Shown here piece by piece: positions 1-7,893 of a stretch of DNA of 14,749 nucleotides. Below the pieces are notes generated by a model. The model had not been told where the DNA came from. It ran no database searches and saw only the letters and a program-made list of their open reading frames with translations. The position numbers and the translations under genes are program-made. The DNA is from Bifidobacterium breve. Its GTDB lineage: Bacteria > Actinomycetota > Acidimicrobiia > Acidimicrobiales > Ilumatobacteraceae. Numbering within the stretch: position 1 is the first letter of the stretch; every line of letters starts with the position of its first letter. The stretch is from positions 1 through 14,749 of the forward strand of contig CAMDBY010000018.1 in assembly GCA_945889575.1 (NCBI GenBank), given 5' to 3'.

Positions 1-1142
1 CATGCAGAATCAATTGTTGCTTGCGGATACGAGAACACAGATGCTGGAAGTCCGTCATCAAGTTGTGCGTCACGCATGGTGATTCCGGCCGCATCAGCAA
101 GAGCGCCCCACATGAATGCGTCTTCGTTTGTTCCACGAGCACCACCAAGAATTGCTACTGAGCCTTCGCGCGCATGACGAATCACGCGAGCGACTGACTC
201 GAGAGCGTCAGACCACGAGGAAGTAACAAAAGAATCACCCGACTTGATTTGCGGGGTTGACAGGCGATCTTCTGAATTCGTTGACTGGAAGTTGAAACGA
301 CCCTTGTCGCACAACCAACCCCAGTTCACCGGATCACTATCGACACCTTGGTAGCGCAACAGTTCATCACGGCTTGATTGAACAACTGTTCGACAACCAA
401 CTGAACACGTCGTGCATGTGCTTTCCCGTTGTTCAAGGTCCCACGGACGAGCCTTGAATCGGTATGGCGAAGCTGTGAGTGCACCCACTGGACAAATTTG
501 CACAGTGTTGCCAGAAAAGTAAGAAGCAAACGGTTCATCAGGGAACGTCATTATTTGAGTGTTATTTCCGCGCTGAGTAAAACTGATGAGAGGGTCGCCC
601 GCTACTTCATCAGCGAAACGCGTGCAACGATCGCACAAGATGCAACGTTCGCGGTCAAGAAACACCAAGTCGCTAATTGGGATTGGCTTTTCATAGTGAC
701 GCTTCTCTTCAACAAAGCGACTCTCGCCTGCACCATGGCTGAAGGCTTGGTCTTGCAACGGGCACTCCCCGCCCTTGTCGCATACTGGGCAGTCAAGTGG
801 GTGATTTGCAAGAAGCAACTCGATCATGCCTTCTTGTGCGCGCTTTACTTGTGGCGTATCTGTGCGCACAATTTGACCATCAGCAACTGGAGTCATACAA
901 CTGACAACCATCATCGGACCGCGAGGCCCTTCTACTTCAACCATGCATTGGCGGCACATGCCGACTGAGCTCATACGTGGGTGGTAGCAAAACCGAGGAA
1001 TGTATTCATCGACACTGTCTGCTGCCGCAATGATGAAATCACCTTTACGTGCTGCAACGGTGCGACCATTAATAGTGATCGATACTGCGTTCGGGTCTTG
1101 AGGCGGCAAATCGTTTGTGTCGGTGGTGTCAATAGTTGTCAT
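1..1142 (-). CDS. nuoG: NADH-quinone oxidoreductase subunit G (NuoG), 3' end cut by window edge
   Basis: Peripheral-arm iron-sulfur subunit of complex I, carrying electrons from NuoEF towards NuoB on the cytoplasmic side. About 380 residues are visible with no stop before the edge. Ligands seen: the N-terminal [2Fe-2S] set C52, C63, C66, C82; the His-coordinated N5 set H114, C118, C121, C127; the N6 set C167, C170, C173 and C217 (ICPVGA); then the start of the molybdopterin-oxidoreductase-like domain with C243, C246, C250 and C278 (CTTCSVGC...WLCDKGR), which matches the extra N7 cluster site found in some bacterial NuoG. The ATG at 1142 overlaps the nuoF stop as ATGA, so it is translationally coupled and is the last visible gene of the nuo string. 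The C-terminal part lies outside, so completeness of the large domain cannot be judged. Confidence 0.97.
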   Translation of the reverse strand, partial: MTTIDTTDTNDLPPQDPNAVSITINGRTVAARKGDFIIAAADSVDEYIPRFCYHPRMSSVGMCRQCMVEVEGPRGPMMVVSCMTPVADGQIVRTDTPQVKRAQEGMIELLLANHPLDCPVCDKGGECPLQDQAFSHGAGESRFVEEKRHYEKPIPISDLVFLDRERCILCDRCTRFADEVAGDPLISFTQRGNNTQIMTFPDEPFASYFSGNTVQICPVGALTASPYRFKARPWDLEQRESTCTTCSVGCRTVVQSSRDELLRYQGVDSDPVNWGWLCDKGRFNFQSTNSEDRLSTPQIKSGDSFVTSSWSDALESVARVIRHAREGSVAILGGARGTNEDAFMWGALADAAGITMRDAQLDDGLPASVFSYPQATIDSA

Positions 1143-2536
1143 TCTGAAACCGCCGTTACTTTGATCATGGTGCGCTTCACGATGCGCGCATCAAATTCAC
1201 TACGAAACAACGTCAGAGCTGAATGAACTGGCGCATACGCAGATGGTCCAACGAAACAAATGGTGTTCATGCGGTACGGAAATGGCACTGCAGCAATTCC
1301 GAGTTTCTCGTTTGATGCATGAGGGAATGCACCAGGACAAATTGATTCGCCCACTTCAAAGATTTGGTCAAGGTCAGCATCTGTACCCTTGCCATCAACA
1401 ACGCGAGACAAAATGCGCTCAAGCCAAGTTCCGCCTTCGCGACATGGTGTGCATTTTCCACACGATTCATGAGCATAGAAACGAGTAAGAGTTAATGCGG
1501 CTCGCGGAATGTCGGTTGTTGAGTCCATCACCATGATGGCACCAGAGCCAAGCATTGAACCTGCAGGTCCTACTTGACTTGCTTCGAACGGAAGGTCAAG
1601 TTGATCAGGAGTGAACCAAGGAGCAGAACCGCCACCAGGTACAAAAGCTTTGAGATCATTTCCATTGCGAATGCCCTGGCAGAATTCTTCCCCATACAGC
1701 AGGTCACGGAATGTTGTGATGCCGTTGATGATTTCAAACACACCGGGACGATTGACATGGCCAGAAATCGCAACCATTCGCGTACCTGGAGAAGTTGCTG
1801 TACCAATTGCCGTGTATGCAGCAGTTCCGTTATTCAACAACCAGGGAAGGTTGGCAAGAGTCTCTACGTTGTTGACAATTGTTGGTTGTCCGTACAAGCC
1901 ATTTGCTGCAGGGAAATATGGAGGCTTCAAGCGAGGCATACCGCGATTGCCTTCAAGGCTTTCAATCAGTGCTGTCTCTTCACCCACAACGTACGCGCCT
2001 GCACCCCAATGAAGAATAATGTCAAGAGAGAACTTTGAACCGAGAATGTTTTTACCGATGTATCCAGCTGCATATGCCTCGTTGAGGGCCGTTGCAATTC
2101 GTTCTTGAGCGAGCGCCATTTCTCCACGTATATAGAGGAAACATTGAGACAGTCCAGCTGCATACGAAGCGATCAGACAACCTTCAATCAGTTGATGAGG
2201 ATCGCATTCCATTAACAAGCGATCTTTGTATGTGCCTGGTTCACTTTCGTCACCGTTGACAACGAGGTAACGAGGCCATACGCCTTGTGGCATAAGCCCC
2301 CATTTGTTGCCTGCAGGAAAACCAGCACCACCTCGACCAAGAACGGTGGCGTTCCTTACTTCATCATGAATTTCATTTGCAGGACGAGCGAGTGCCAAAC
2401 GCAATCCCTTGTAGCCATCGGTGGCAAGGTAACGCTCGAGCGTGTACGAGTCTTCGTACTGAAAACGTGATGTCACAACTTGAGGACGATCACCGGCATA
2501 AAAGCCAGGTGCATGTTTCCAGGTTCCACCGGTCAT
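1139..2536 (-). CDS. nuoF: NADH-quinone oxidoreductase subunit F (NuoF)
   Basis: The NADH-oxidising subunit of complex I, holding FMN and the [4Fe-4S] cluster N3. With the ATG at 2536 it is 465 residues. Visible are the FMN-site glycine loop GRGGAGFPAGNKW (68-80), the nucleotide-binding stretch GAGAYVVGEETAL (178-190) and the N3 ligands C359, C362, C365 (CGKCTPC) plus C427. The 2536 start is preferred because it forms an ATGA overlap with the nuoE stop; an ATG at 2560 would overlap nuoE by 28 bases and add eight residues. Between C365 and C427 there is a stretch of about 25 residues (roughly 399-424) before the usual Cys-Gly-Ala/Ser segment that is longer than in textbook NuoF and contains an extra Cys400. 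The gene stop overlaps the nuoG start. Confidence 0.97.
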   Translation of the reverse strand: MTGGTWKHAPGFYAGDRPQVVTSRFQYEDSYTLERYLATDGYKGLRLALARPANEIHDEVRNATVLGRGGAGFPAGNKWGLMPQGVWPRYLVVNGDESEPGTYKDRLLMECDPHQLIEGCLIASYAAGLSQCFLYIRGEMALAQERIATALNEAYAAGYIGKNILGSKFSLDIILHWGAGAYVVGEETALIESLEGNRGMPRLKPPYFPAANGLYGQPTIVNNVETLANLPWLLNNGTAAYTAIGTATSPGTRMVAISGHVNRPGVFEIINGITTFRDLLYGEEFCQGIRNGNDLKAFVPGGGSAPWFTPDQLDLPFEASQVGPAGSMLGSGAIMVMDSTTDIPRAALTLTRFYAHESCGKCTPCREGGTWLERILSRVVDGKGTDADLDQIFEVGESICPGAFPHASNEKLGIAAVPFPYRMNTICFVGPSAYAPVHSALTLFRSEFDARIVKRTMIKVTAVSE

Positions 2537-3147
2537 AGCGCAGCCTTTCCATCTAGCCACACAGGATTTTCAGTGACTAATTCTGGCGCCACAGCACCGA
2601 CTGCGCGATCAGCAGGAATGTGTTGGCGAATTACAGCAACTGTTCCGTGAGCGGGGATTTCTGATGCCAGATTTCCTGCCGACAAATCATCAATGAGTGT
2701 GTCGAGTTGATCTGGCGTGACGCGATAGCGATAGCGATAGTTCACTTGCAAGCACGGAGCTTCGGTACATGCGGCCTGACACTCGGCACGTTCAAGAGTG
2801 ATTTTTCCATCTGCTGTAGTGGAGCCCATCTTGATACCGAGACGCTCTTCTGCATGATGCATGAGTTCCTCTGCGCCCATCAATGCACACGACATAGTGC
2901 CGCAGATATTGATGAGGTACTTGCCCACTGGTTCAAATTTGAACATCTCGTAGAACGATGCTGTTCCGAACACTTCAGCTGATGATGCTCCGACTAGTTC
3001 TCCAATGTGCGCCATCGCTTCGTTTGTGACGTAACCATCTTGTTCCTGAGCTAAGTGCAACAACGGAATAGTTGCAGACCTGGCCTTTGGATAACGACCA
3101 ATGATTTCACGTGCTAGGCGAATGTTTTCTTCTGTTATTCGAGCCAT
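2533..3147 (-). CDS. nuoE: NADH-quinone oxidoreductase subunit E (NuoE)
   Basis: Thioredoxin-like [2Fe-2S] subunit (cluster N1a) that pairs with NuoF in the NADH-dehydrogenase module. It has 204 residues. The four ligands are in the family arrangement: C82-x4-C87 (CGTMSC) and C123-x3-C127 (CQAAC). The segment EVFGTASFYEMFKF (58-71) is typical of the helical N-terminal part. The last 50 or so residues after the fold are a low-similarity tail ending near WLDGKAAL. The start ATG overlaps the nuoD stop by one base (TAATG), and the stop overlaps the nuoF ATG. A hexamer repeated three times in the DNA (2722-2739) encodes an Arg-Tyr run at residues 137-142. Confidence 0.97.
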   Translation of the reverse strand: MARITEENIRLAREIIGRYPKARSATIPLLHLAQEQDGYVTNEAMAHIGELVGASSAEVFGTASFYEMFKFEPVGKYLINICGTMSCALMGAEELMHHAEERLGIKMGSTTADGKITLERAECQAACTEAPCLQVNYRYRYRVTPDQLDTLIDDLSAGNLASEIPAHGTVAVIRQHIPADRAVGAVAPELVTENPVWLDGKAAL

Positions 3148-4475
3148 TAGCGATCAACCTCCCCGAGTACCGGATCAACTGACGAAATAACTGCAACAGC
3201 ATCAGCAACGAGCCCACCACGCATCATGTGCGGCATGGTTTGAATGTTCACGAATGATGGAGCACGAACATGCATGCGATACGGATTCGATGAACCATCG
3301 CTCACGATGTAACAACCAATTTCGCCTCGCGGACTTTCGATGGCTACGTACACTTCACCCTCTGGCACTTTGAATCCTTCGGTAAAGATCTTGAAATGGT
3401 GGATCAAGGCTTCCATTGACTCGTCGATACGAGCACGAGGCGGTGGCGTGACTTTCTTGTTCTGGATACGGAAATCGCCAGAAGGCATGCAATCAAGAAT
3501 TTGATACACGATGCGCATTGATTCGCGAATCTCGTTGAAGCGAATTGAGTAACGGTCGTATGCATCACCGTATTGACCAACGATGACATCGAACTCCAAT
3601 TGGTCATAGTGCAAATACGGCATGTCGCGACGCAGGTCCCATGCAACTCCGGTCGAACGAAGAATTGGGCCAGTTGCACCAAGGGCAATTGCTTCTTGTG
3701 CTGTGATGACACCAACACCCTGTAGACGTTCACGCCAAATGGGTTGACCAGTCATCAAGATGTCATATTCTTCAAGCCGTGATGGCAAACCTTCAAGAAT
3801 TGCAAGCACGTCATCGCGCCAACCTGCTGGCAAGTCTGCTGCTACACCACCAGGACGAATGAAGTTGTGATTCATTCGAAGGCCCGTGACCTTCTGGAAG
3901 AAACGAAGAACGTCTTCACGTTCGCGCCATCCGTACAACATCATGGACACTGCGCCGAGGTCCATTCCGTTGGTTGCGAGGAACAACAGATGGCTACTCA
4001 TACGGTTCAATTCTGAAAGCAACATGCGCATCCAAACAGCACGTTCCGGAATATCGCCATCAATGCCAAGCAACTTCTCAACTGCCATCGAGAAAACAAG
4101 TTCGTTGTTCAATGGCGACAAATAATCCATGCGAGTGACATTGGTGCCGCCCTGCATGTAGGTCAGTGCTTCGCCGGTCTTTTCCATGCCGGTGTGCAAA
4201 TAGCCAATGATTGGCTTGCAGCGCAACACAGTTTCACCTTGAAGTTCGAGCATGAGACGCAGAACACCATGTGTACTCGGGTGCTGTGGACCCATGTTGA
4301 TGATCATGGTTTGATCTTCAGGAGCCTCGGTCTCTACTTCAGCGAGAAGAGCAGCTTCTGTTTCGCTCAGACGTAATACAGAACCAACTTCGCGTAGCAA
4401 TTCCTTCGCCGTGAGTTCACTACGTGACAGGAGTTCTTGTCCGCCTTCTGCGGTGCCTGCAGAAATAATGGTCAT
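3147..4475 (-). CDS. nuoD: NADH-quinone oxidoreductase subunit D (NuoD)
   Basis: The 49-kDa-type subunit that, with NuoB, forms the quinone-reduction site of complex I. The ATG at 4475 gives 442 residues and an ATGA overlap with nuoC; a start at 4547 would overlap nuoC by 76 bases and is less likely. The family signature MGPQHPSTHGVLR begins at residue 61, with the quinone-site His loop; the following HTGMEKTGEALTYMQ (94-108) contains the conserved Glu-Lys and the Tyr equivalent to the quinone-headgroup ligand. The C-terminus ends in the typical GEVDR. Residues 1-56 are a Glu/Ala/Leu-rich N-terminal extension ahead of the core, similar in size to those of other actinobacterial NuoD. An internal ATG at residue 57 (MIINMG) could give a shorter form, but only the 4475 start is coupled to nuoC. 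Confidence 0.96.
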   Translation of the reverse strand: MTIISAGTAEGGQELLSRSELTAKELLREVGSVLRLSETEAALLAEVETEAPEDQTMIINMGPQHPSTHGVLRLMLELQGETVLRCKPIIGYLHTGMEKTGEALTYMQGGTNVTRMDYLSPLNNELVFSMAVEKLLGIDGDIPERAVWMRMLLSELNRMSSHLLFLATNGMDLGAVSMMLYGWREREDVLRFFQKVTGLRMNHNFIRPGGVAADLPAGWRDDVLAILEGLPSRLEEYDILMTGQPIWRERLQGVGVITAQEAIALGATGPILRSTGVAWDLRRDMPYLHYDQLEFDVIVGQYGDAYDRYSIRFNEIRESMRIVYQILDCMPSGDFRIQNKKVTPPPRARIDESMEALIHHFKIFTEGFKVPEGEVYVAIESPRGEIGCYIVSDGSSNPYRMHVRAPSFVNIQTMPHMMRGGLVADAVAVISSVDPVLGEVDR

Positions 4476-4975
4476 GAGTGAGCACCTTTGAACTGCACAG
4501 GGATAGAACCCTGGCTGTAATCCTTGCGTAATGGGTGTCCGTCCCAATCTTCTGGCATCAAAATGCGAGTCATGTCAGGATGACCTGTAAACACAATTCC
4601 GAACATGTCGAAAGTTTCACGTTCATGAGCTTCTGTGCCCGGGTGAACATCAAACAATGTTGGCAGCGTTGCATCATCTGCAGGAACCTGCACTCGTAGA
4701 CGAATTCTCTTGCGTTGCGACAACGACAACAAGTTCACGACAACTTCAAAACGCTCTGGTTGAACGCCGAAACCTATTGTGCGATGTGGCATTGCTAAAT
4801 AGTCGACTCCAGTGAGGTCAACGCACATCTCGTATCCCTCATCGGCCAAAGCCTTGATTACTGAAACGTACTGATCGCGCGAGGCATATAGGACCCGCTG
4901 GCCGTGAGAATCTTGAGCCGGGCACCCATATTGAGTCTCTACAGCATTCTCCACTGTGTCTGCTGCGTCACTCAT
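4472..4975 (-). CDS. nuoC: NADH-quinone oxidoreductase subunit C (NuoC)
   Basis: The 30-kDa-type subunit of the complex I connecting module; it has no cofactor and packs against NuoD and NuoB. It is 167 residues long, the usual size for a stand-alone (unfused) NuoC. The family signature runs through HERETFDMFGIVFTGHPD (117-134) and continues in RILMPEDWDGHPLRKDY (137-153). A moderately acidic N-terminal region with C18 precedes the fold. It starts two bases after the nuoB stop and its own stop overlaps the nuoD ATG, so the whole nuoA-G set behaves as one translationally coupled string. Confidence 0.97.
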   Translation of the reverse strand: MSDAADTVENAVETQYGCPAQDSHGQRVLYASRDQYVSVIKALADEGYEMCVDLTGVDYLAMPHRTIGFGVQPERFEVVVNLLSLSQRKRIRLRVQVPADDATLPTLFDVHPGTEAHERETFDMFGIVFTGHPDMTRILMPEDWDGHPLRKDYSQGSIPVQFKGAHS

Positions 4976-4977
4976 GA

Positions 4978-5559
4978 TTACTTCGTCCCGATTGTGACTG
5001 AAGTGTGCGCTGAAAGTTCAGCTGAAAGTTCAACACCAGCTCCACCATTGTTAGCAGTGCGACGACGCATGATTTCACCGTCTTCGATTAGCTGATGCAG
5101 AGTTTCAATTGCATGAATGAGAGTTTCAGGCGTTGGTGGACATCCCGGTGCATACACATCAACAGGAACGATCTGGTCGACTCCCTGAACAATTGCATAG
5201 TTGTTAAACATTCCGCCGCTTGATGCACACACGCCCATTGAGATCACCCATTTGGGTTCCATCATCTGGTCGTATACCTGGCGAAGTACTGGCGCCATTT
5301 TCTGACTGACTCGACCGGCAACGATCATGATGTCTGCTTGACGTGGAGATGCGCGAAACACTTCCATGCCGAAACGTGATAGGTCGTAATGCGATGCACC
5401 AGTTCCCATCATTTCGATAGCACAACATGCAAGTCCGAATGATGCTCCCCAACTTGAACGTGAACGTGCCCACTTCACTAAGTCTTCAATACGTGCAGTA
5501 ACGAAGTTGTGGTCCATGCCGCCGAGACCATCGTCGGCGATATTTTGAACAGCTCCCAT
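4978..5559 (-). CDS. nuoB: NADH-quinone oxidoreductase subunit B (NuoB)
   Basis: Carries cluster N2, the last iron-sulfur centre of complex I and the direct electron donor to quinone. It has 193 residues. The N2 ligands are all present: tandem C45-C46 in LACCAIEMMGTG, C111 in MGVCASSGGMFNNY, and C140 in YAPGCPPTPETL. The segment FRASPRQADIMIVAGRV (68-84) is typical. The C-terminal tail after residue 160 is rich in Ala, Glu and Ser and is probably not part of the fold. The start ATG overlaps the nuoA stop by one base (TAATG). Confidence 0.98.
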   Translation of the reverse strand: MGAVQNIADDGLGGMDHNFVTARIEDLVKWARSRSSWGASFGLACCAIEMMGTGASHYDLSRFGMEVFRASPRQADIMIVAGRVSQKMAPVLRQVYDQMMEPKWVISMGVCASSGGMFNNYAIVQGVDQIVPVDVYAPGCPPTPETLIHAIETLHQLIEDGEIMRRRTANNGGAGVELSAELSAHTSVTIGTK

Positions 5560-6008
5560 TAGGCAGCTCTGCCTTCTGAACCTACAACTCGCACAGAACT
5601 TGTTGTAGTGAAGCCAAGAGACTCTTGAGTTTCAAGTTTGCTTGACCGTTGTAGCGGGCCCCAGTCAAGAGCCCCACGCGCAATCATGTACACAAATGCC
5701 ACGAAGAACACTGCGCTGAAGGAGACCATTTCAAAAAATCCGTACGTGCCAAGAAACTGGCGATCAACGGCATACGGGTATGCAAAAATAATTTCAATGT
5801 CGAACATGATGAACAACATGGCGACAACATAGAAGCTGACGGGAAACCGTTCTGGTGGTTCACGACTTGGCACGATTCCACATTCGTATGGTGCTTCTTT
5901 TGCAGAGTTCGGGCGATTAGGCGCAAGTAACTTCGAAGCGAAAAGACTGACGACAGCAAACAGAATTGCCAGCACCATCAATGTAACTATTGGAAGGTAC
6001 TGGCCCAT
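5559..6008 (-). CDS. nuoA: NADH-quinone oxidoreductase subunit A (NuoA)
   Basis: Small membrane-arm subunit of complex I with three transmembrane helices (about residues 6-28, 58-79 and 89-111). Diagnostic segments are the loop APYECGIVPS (38-47), whose Cys lies in the loop near the quinone cavity, and RFPVSFYVVAMLFIMFDIE (54-72). At 149 residues it is longer than a typical 120-residue NuoA because of a hydrophilic C-terminal tail of about 30 residues. It starts only three bases after the stop of the preceding membrane-protein gene, with no space for a separate promoter, so nuo appears to be read through from the bc-complex genes. Confidence 0.97.
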   Translation of the reverse strand: MGQYLPIVTLMVLAILFAVVSLFASKLLAPNRPNSAKEAPYECGIVPSREPPERFPVSFYVVAMLFIMFDIEIIFAYPYAVDRQFLGTYGFFEMVSFSAVFFVAFVYMIARGALDWGPLQRSSKLETQESLGFTTTSSVRVVGSEGRAA

Positions 6009-6011
6009 GAG

Positions 6012-6827
6012 CTAGGCCACCGAGGATGTGAGTGCAAGATTCTTGCGCAACAACGCTTCGCGACGATGCAAGACCCATGCCGACAAAAAGAAAATCAATC
6101 CTGAGCCAAAGCCAATGAGGAACGCTGGTCGGCGCTTCGCACCCAAATCACGAATCATCACTACGTAACGGTGAGGTTGAGCTTCGTCAATCTCGGCGCG
6201 TGCAGGTGCTCGACCGGGTTCTGAACGCTGAGCTACTAACGGTGCAATTTCAACGATTGAATACCGAGGTTTGTGCTTGAATGCCAAGAAGTCAATCGAA
6301 TCTCCAAGTTTTGGATACCGATCGCCACCCTTGTCATACACAGCAACTGCAACATATTCTCCGGCCGCAAATTCCTTAGCTTCAATCTGAATAATTTCAT
6401 CAGCTGAGGCAGTTGCTTGTCCACGTCGTGGATCAGATTCCTCGAGAGATTTCCATCCTTCGCTCAACAACTGGTCCGAAATTTTCTTTGCTGCCGCGAC
6501 AGAATCAAGTCCTTTGAGGTCGCTAGAACCCTCCACAATTTCTGTTCGGTCTAGTAATGCCCCATCGCGAACAATGGCAATTGGCTCGTGGGGATGCCAC
6601 GTTGGCTCTGGCCCTTTTAATCCGATGCCGTACACAGCCCAGATGATCGCCATTGACATCATCCATCCGGCCAGACCAGAAATGGCAATCAAGAAACCAA
6701 GGCGTGCACCGAGGTTTGTACCCAAGATGAGATAGGTAGAACCCATCAACACCGCAACACTGATGATAACGATGATCCATCCGCGGATCTCGGGTTCCCA
6801 ACTGACTGCAAGTAGCGCTGACAACAT
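6012..6827 (-). CDS. Unrecognised three-helix membrane protein at the bc/nuo junction
   Basis: I do not recognise a named family. The 271-residue protein has two N-terminal hydrophobic helices (about 16-36 and 43-66), a hydrophilic middle domain (about 70-232) and a third helix near the C-terminus (about 235-253) followed by a basic tail. The middle domain begins with GPEPTWHPHEP, with two His, and contains no CxxCH or Fe-S motif. The gene sits directly after the diheme cytochrome c: an ATG at 6827 overlaps that stop by one base (TGATG), while a GTG at 6830 would overlap by four; either is possible and differs by one residue. Its position suggests an accessory subunit or assembly factor of the bc complex; this is inference from context only. 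Confidence 0.85.
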   Translation of the reverse strand: MLSALLAVSWEPEIRGWIIVIISVAVLMGSTYLILGTNLGARLGFLIAISGLAGWMMSMAIIWAVYGIGLKGPEPTWHPHEPIAIVRDGALLDRTEIVEGSSDLKGLDSVAAAKKISDQLLSEGWKSLEESDPRRGQATASADEIIQIEAKEFAAGEYVAVAVYDKGGDRYPKLGDSIDFLAFKHKPRYSIVEIAPLVAQRSEPGRAPARAEIDEAQPHRYVVMIRDLGAKRRPAFLIGFGSGLIFFLSAWVLHRREALLRKNLALTSSVA

Positions 6828-7891
6828 CACAAACCCCGAACGTATTCCACGATCAACTTCAGTTGCTCGTCTGTGTACATCTGACCAAAGGCTGGCATTC
6901 GACCACTTCCCTGACCTTGTTCTCCGTAACGCTTGCCCAATTCTGAGCCACCACTAATGAAGGCAATCATTTCTGACTGGTTCGGGAACTGTCGAACTGA
7001 AGAACCACCGGTGAGGTTTGGCCCGAGAGCACCACCGCCGGTTGTTTGAGGATCGTCGTACGACCAACCCTTTGTATGACAACGTGCGCATGAATACGCA
7101 CCTGAATTGACATTGAGATTGAATAGTGCTTCACCAACTGATGCGTAAGTGCCACTGTCAACTTGACGTTGTGCTTCAGTAATAATCGCTTTGTTTTCTG
7201 CTGCAGGCAATTGGCCGTCAACACAAGTCGGGTTGTACGGGCCGCGTGGCTCGACGCAATTATCTTGCGGAATCTGAATCGATTTCATGTACTCAATAAG
7301 AGTGGTGAGATTCTGATCGGTCAGCGGACCGCCACCAATTGTCCCCCAAGCCGACATCGGAGAGAATGGACGGCCGTAGTTCAAAACAAAACGGATTTCG
7401 TCATCTGTATAGCGATACAGCACCGTGTTTAGTGCCGGAGCTTTCCATGACACTGACTTCACTTCAGCCGTTTTTGGATCAGTAATTGCGTACGCAGCAA
7501 CGCCACCGGTTGCCTTCATGCCACCATGGCAACCTGCACAGTTGTAACCGCCATCAGCAGTTGACGCAAACAGTGTCGCACCCCATTCAGTAAAACGCTT
7601 TTCAAAACCAAATTGCGCACCGGCTGTACGGGCAGGTTCAAGAACCCAATAGAGAGGCAATGCGACGGTGATGATGACAAGGAAAAAAAGCCCAAGAATC
7701 TGGACACGCTCAAGACGCGGTCCTTCAAGAATTTCATCGTCGTAATAGGGCTTGCGGTTCGCAGCAAGTTTTTGCTCGGAACCGATTTCGGCACGCGATG
7801 ACCTGATGTTGGAGAAAGCGTAGAACGCCCACCCCGCAAGCGAGATAAGAAGAATCACCCATGCAATAGAGGTACTAGTTGATGCAAACAT
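6827..7891 (-). CDS. Membrane-anchored diheme cytochrome c of the bc complex
   Basis: Electron-accepting cytochrome c subunit of the quinol:cytochrome c reductase, 354 residues. Two hydrophobic helices (about 8-27 and 64-84) anchor it. The exported part holds two class-I cytochrome c domains: CAGCH at 118-122 with candidate axial Met179 (SPMSAW), and CARCH at 268-272 with candidate axial Met332 (RMPAFG). C212 and C223 lie between the two domains and could form a disulfide. The gene starts two bases after the Rieske stop. A diheme subunit replacing cytochrome c1 is known in actinobacterial bc complexes (QcrC), but the two-helix N-terminal anchor differs from mycobacterial QcrC, so the gene symbol is left open. 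Confidence 0.93.
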   Translation of the reverse strand: MFASTSTSIAWVILLISLAGWAFYAFSNIRSSRAEIGSEQKLAANRKPYYDDEILEGPRLERVQILGLFFLVIITVALPLYWVLEPARTAGAQFGFEKRFTEWGATLFASTADGGYNCAGCHGGMKATGGVAAYAITDPKTAEVKSVSWKAPALNTVLYRYTDDEIRFVLNYGRPFSPMSAWGTIGGGPLTDQNLTTLIEYMKSIQIPQDNCVEPRGPYNPTCVDGQLPAAENKAIITEAQRQVDSGTYASVGEALFNLNVNSGAYSCARCHTKGWSYDDPQTTGGGALGPNLTGGSSVRQFPNQSEMIAFISGGSELGKRYGEQGQGSGRMPAFGQMYTDEQLKLIVEYVRGL

Positions 7892-7893
7892 GA

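Noticed and set aside
429..968. Plus-strand open frame of 179 codons
   Set aside because: It lies entirely antisense to nuoG, whose Fe-S motifs are unmistakable; the product has no coherent domain.
4476..4547. Longer nuoD start at 4547
   Set aside because: It would overlap nuoC by 76 bases; the ATG at 4475 gives the ATGA overlap seen at other junctions of this string.
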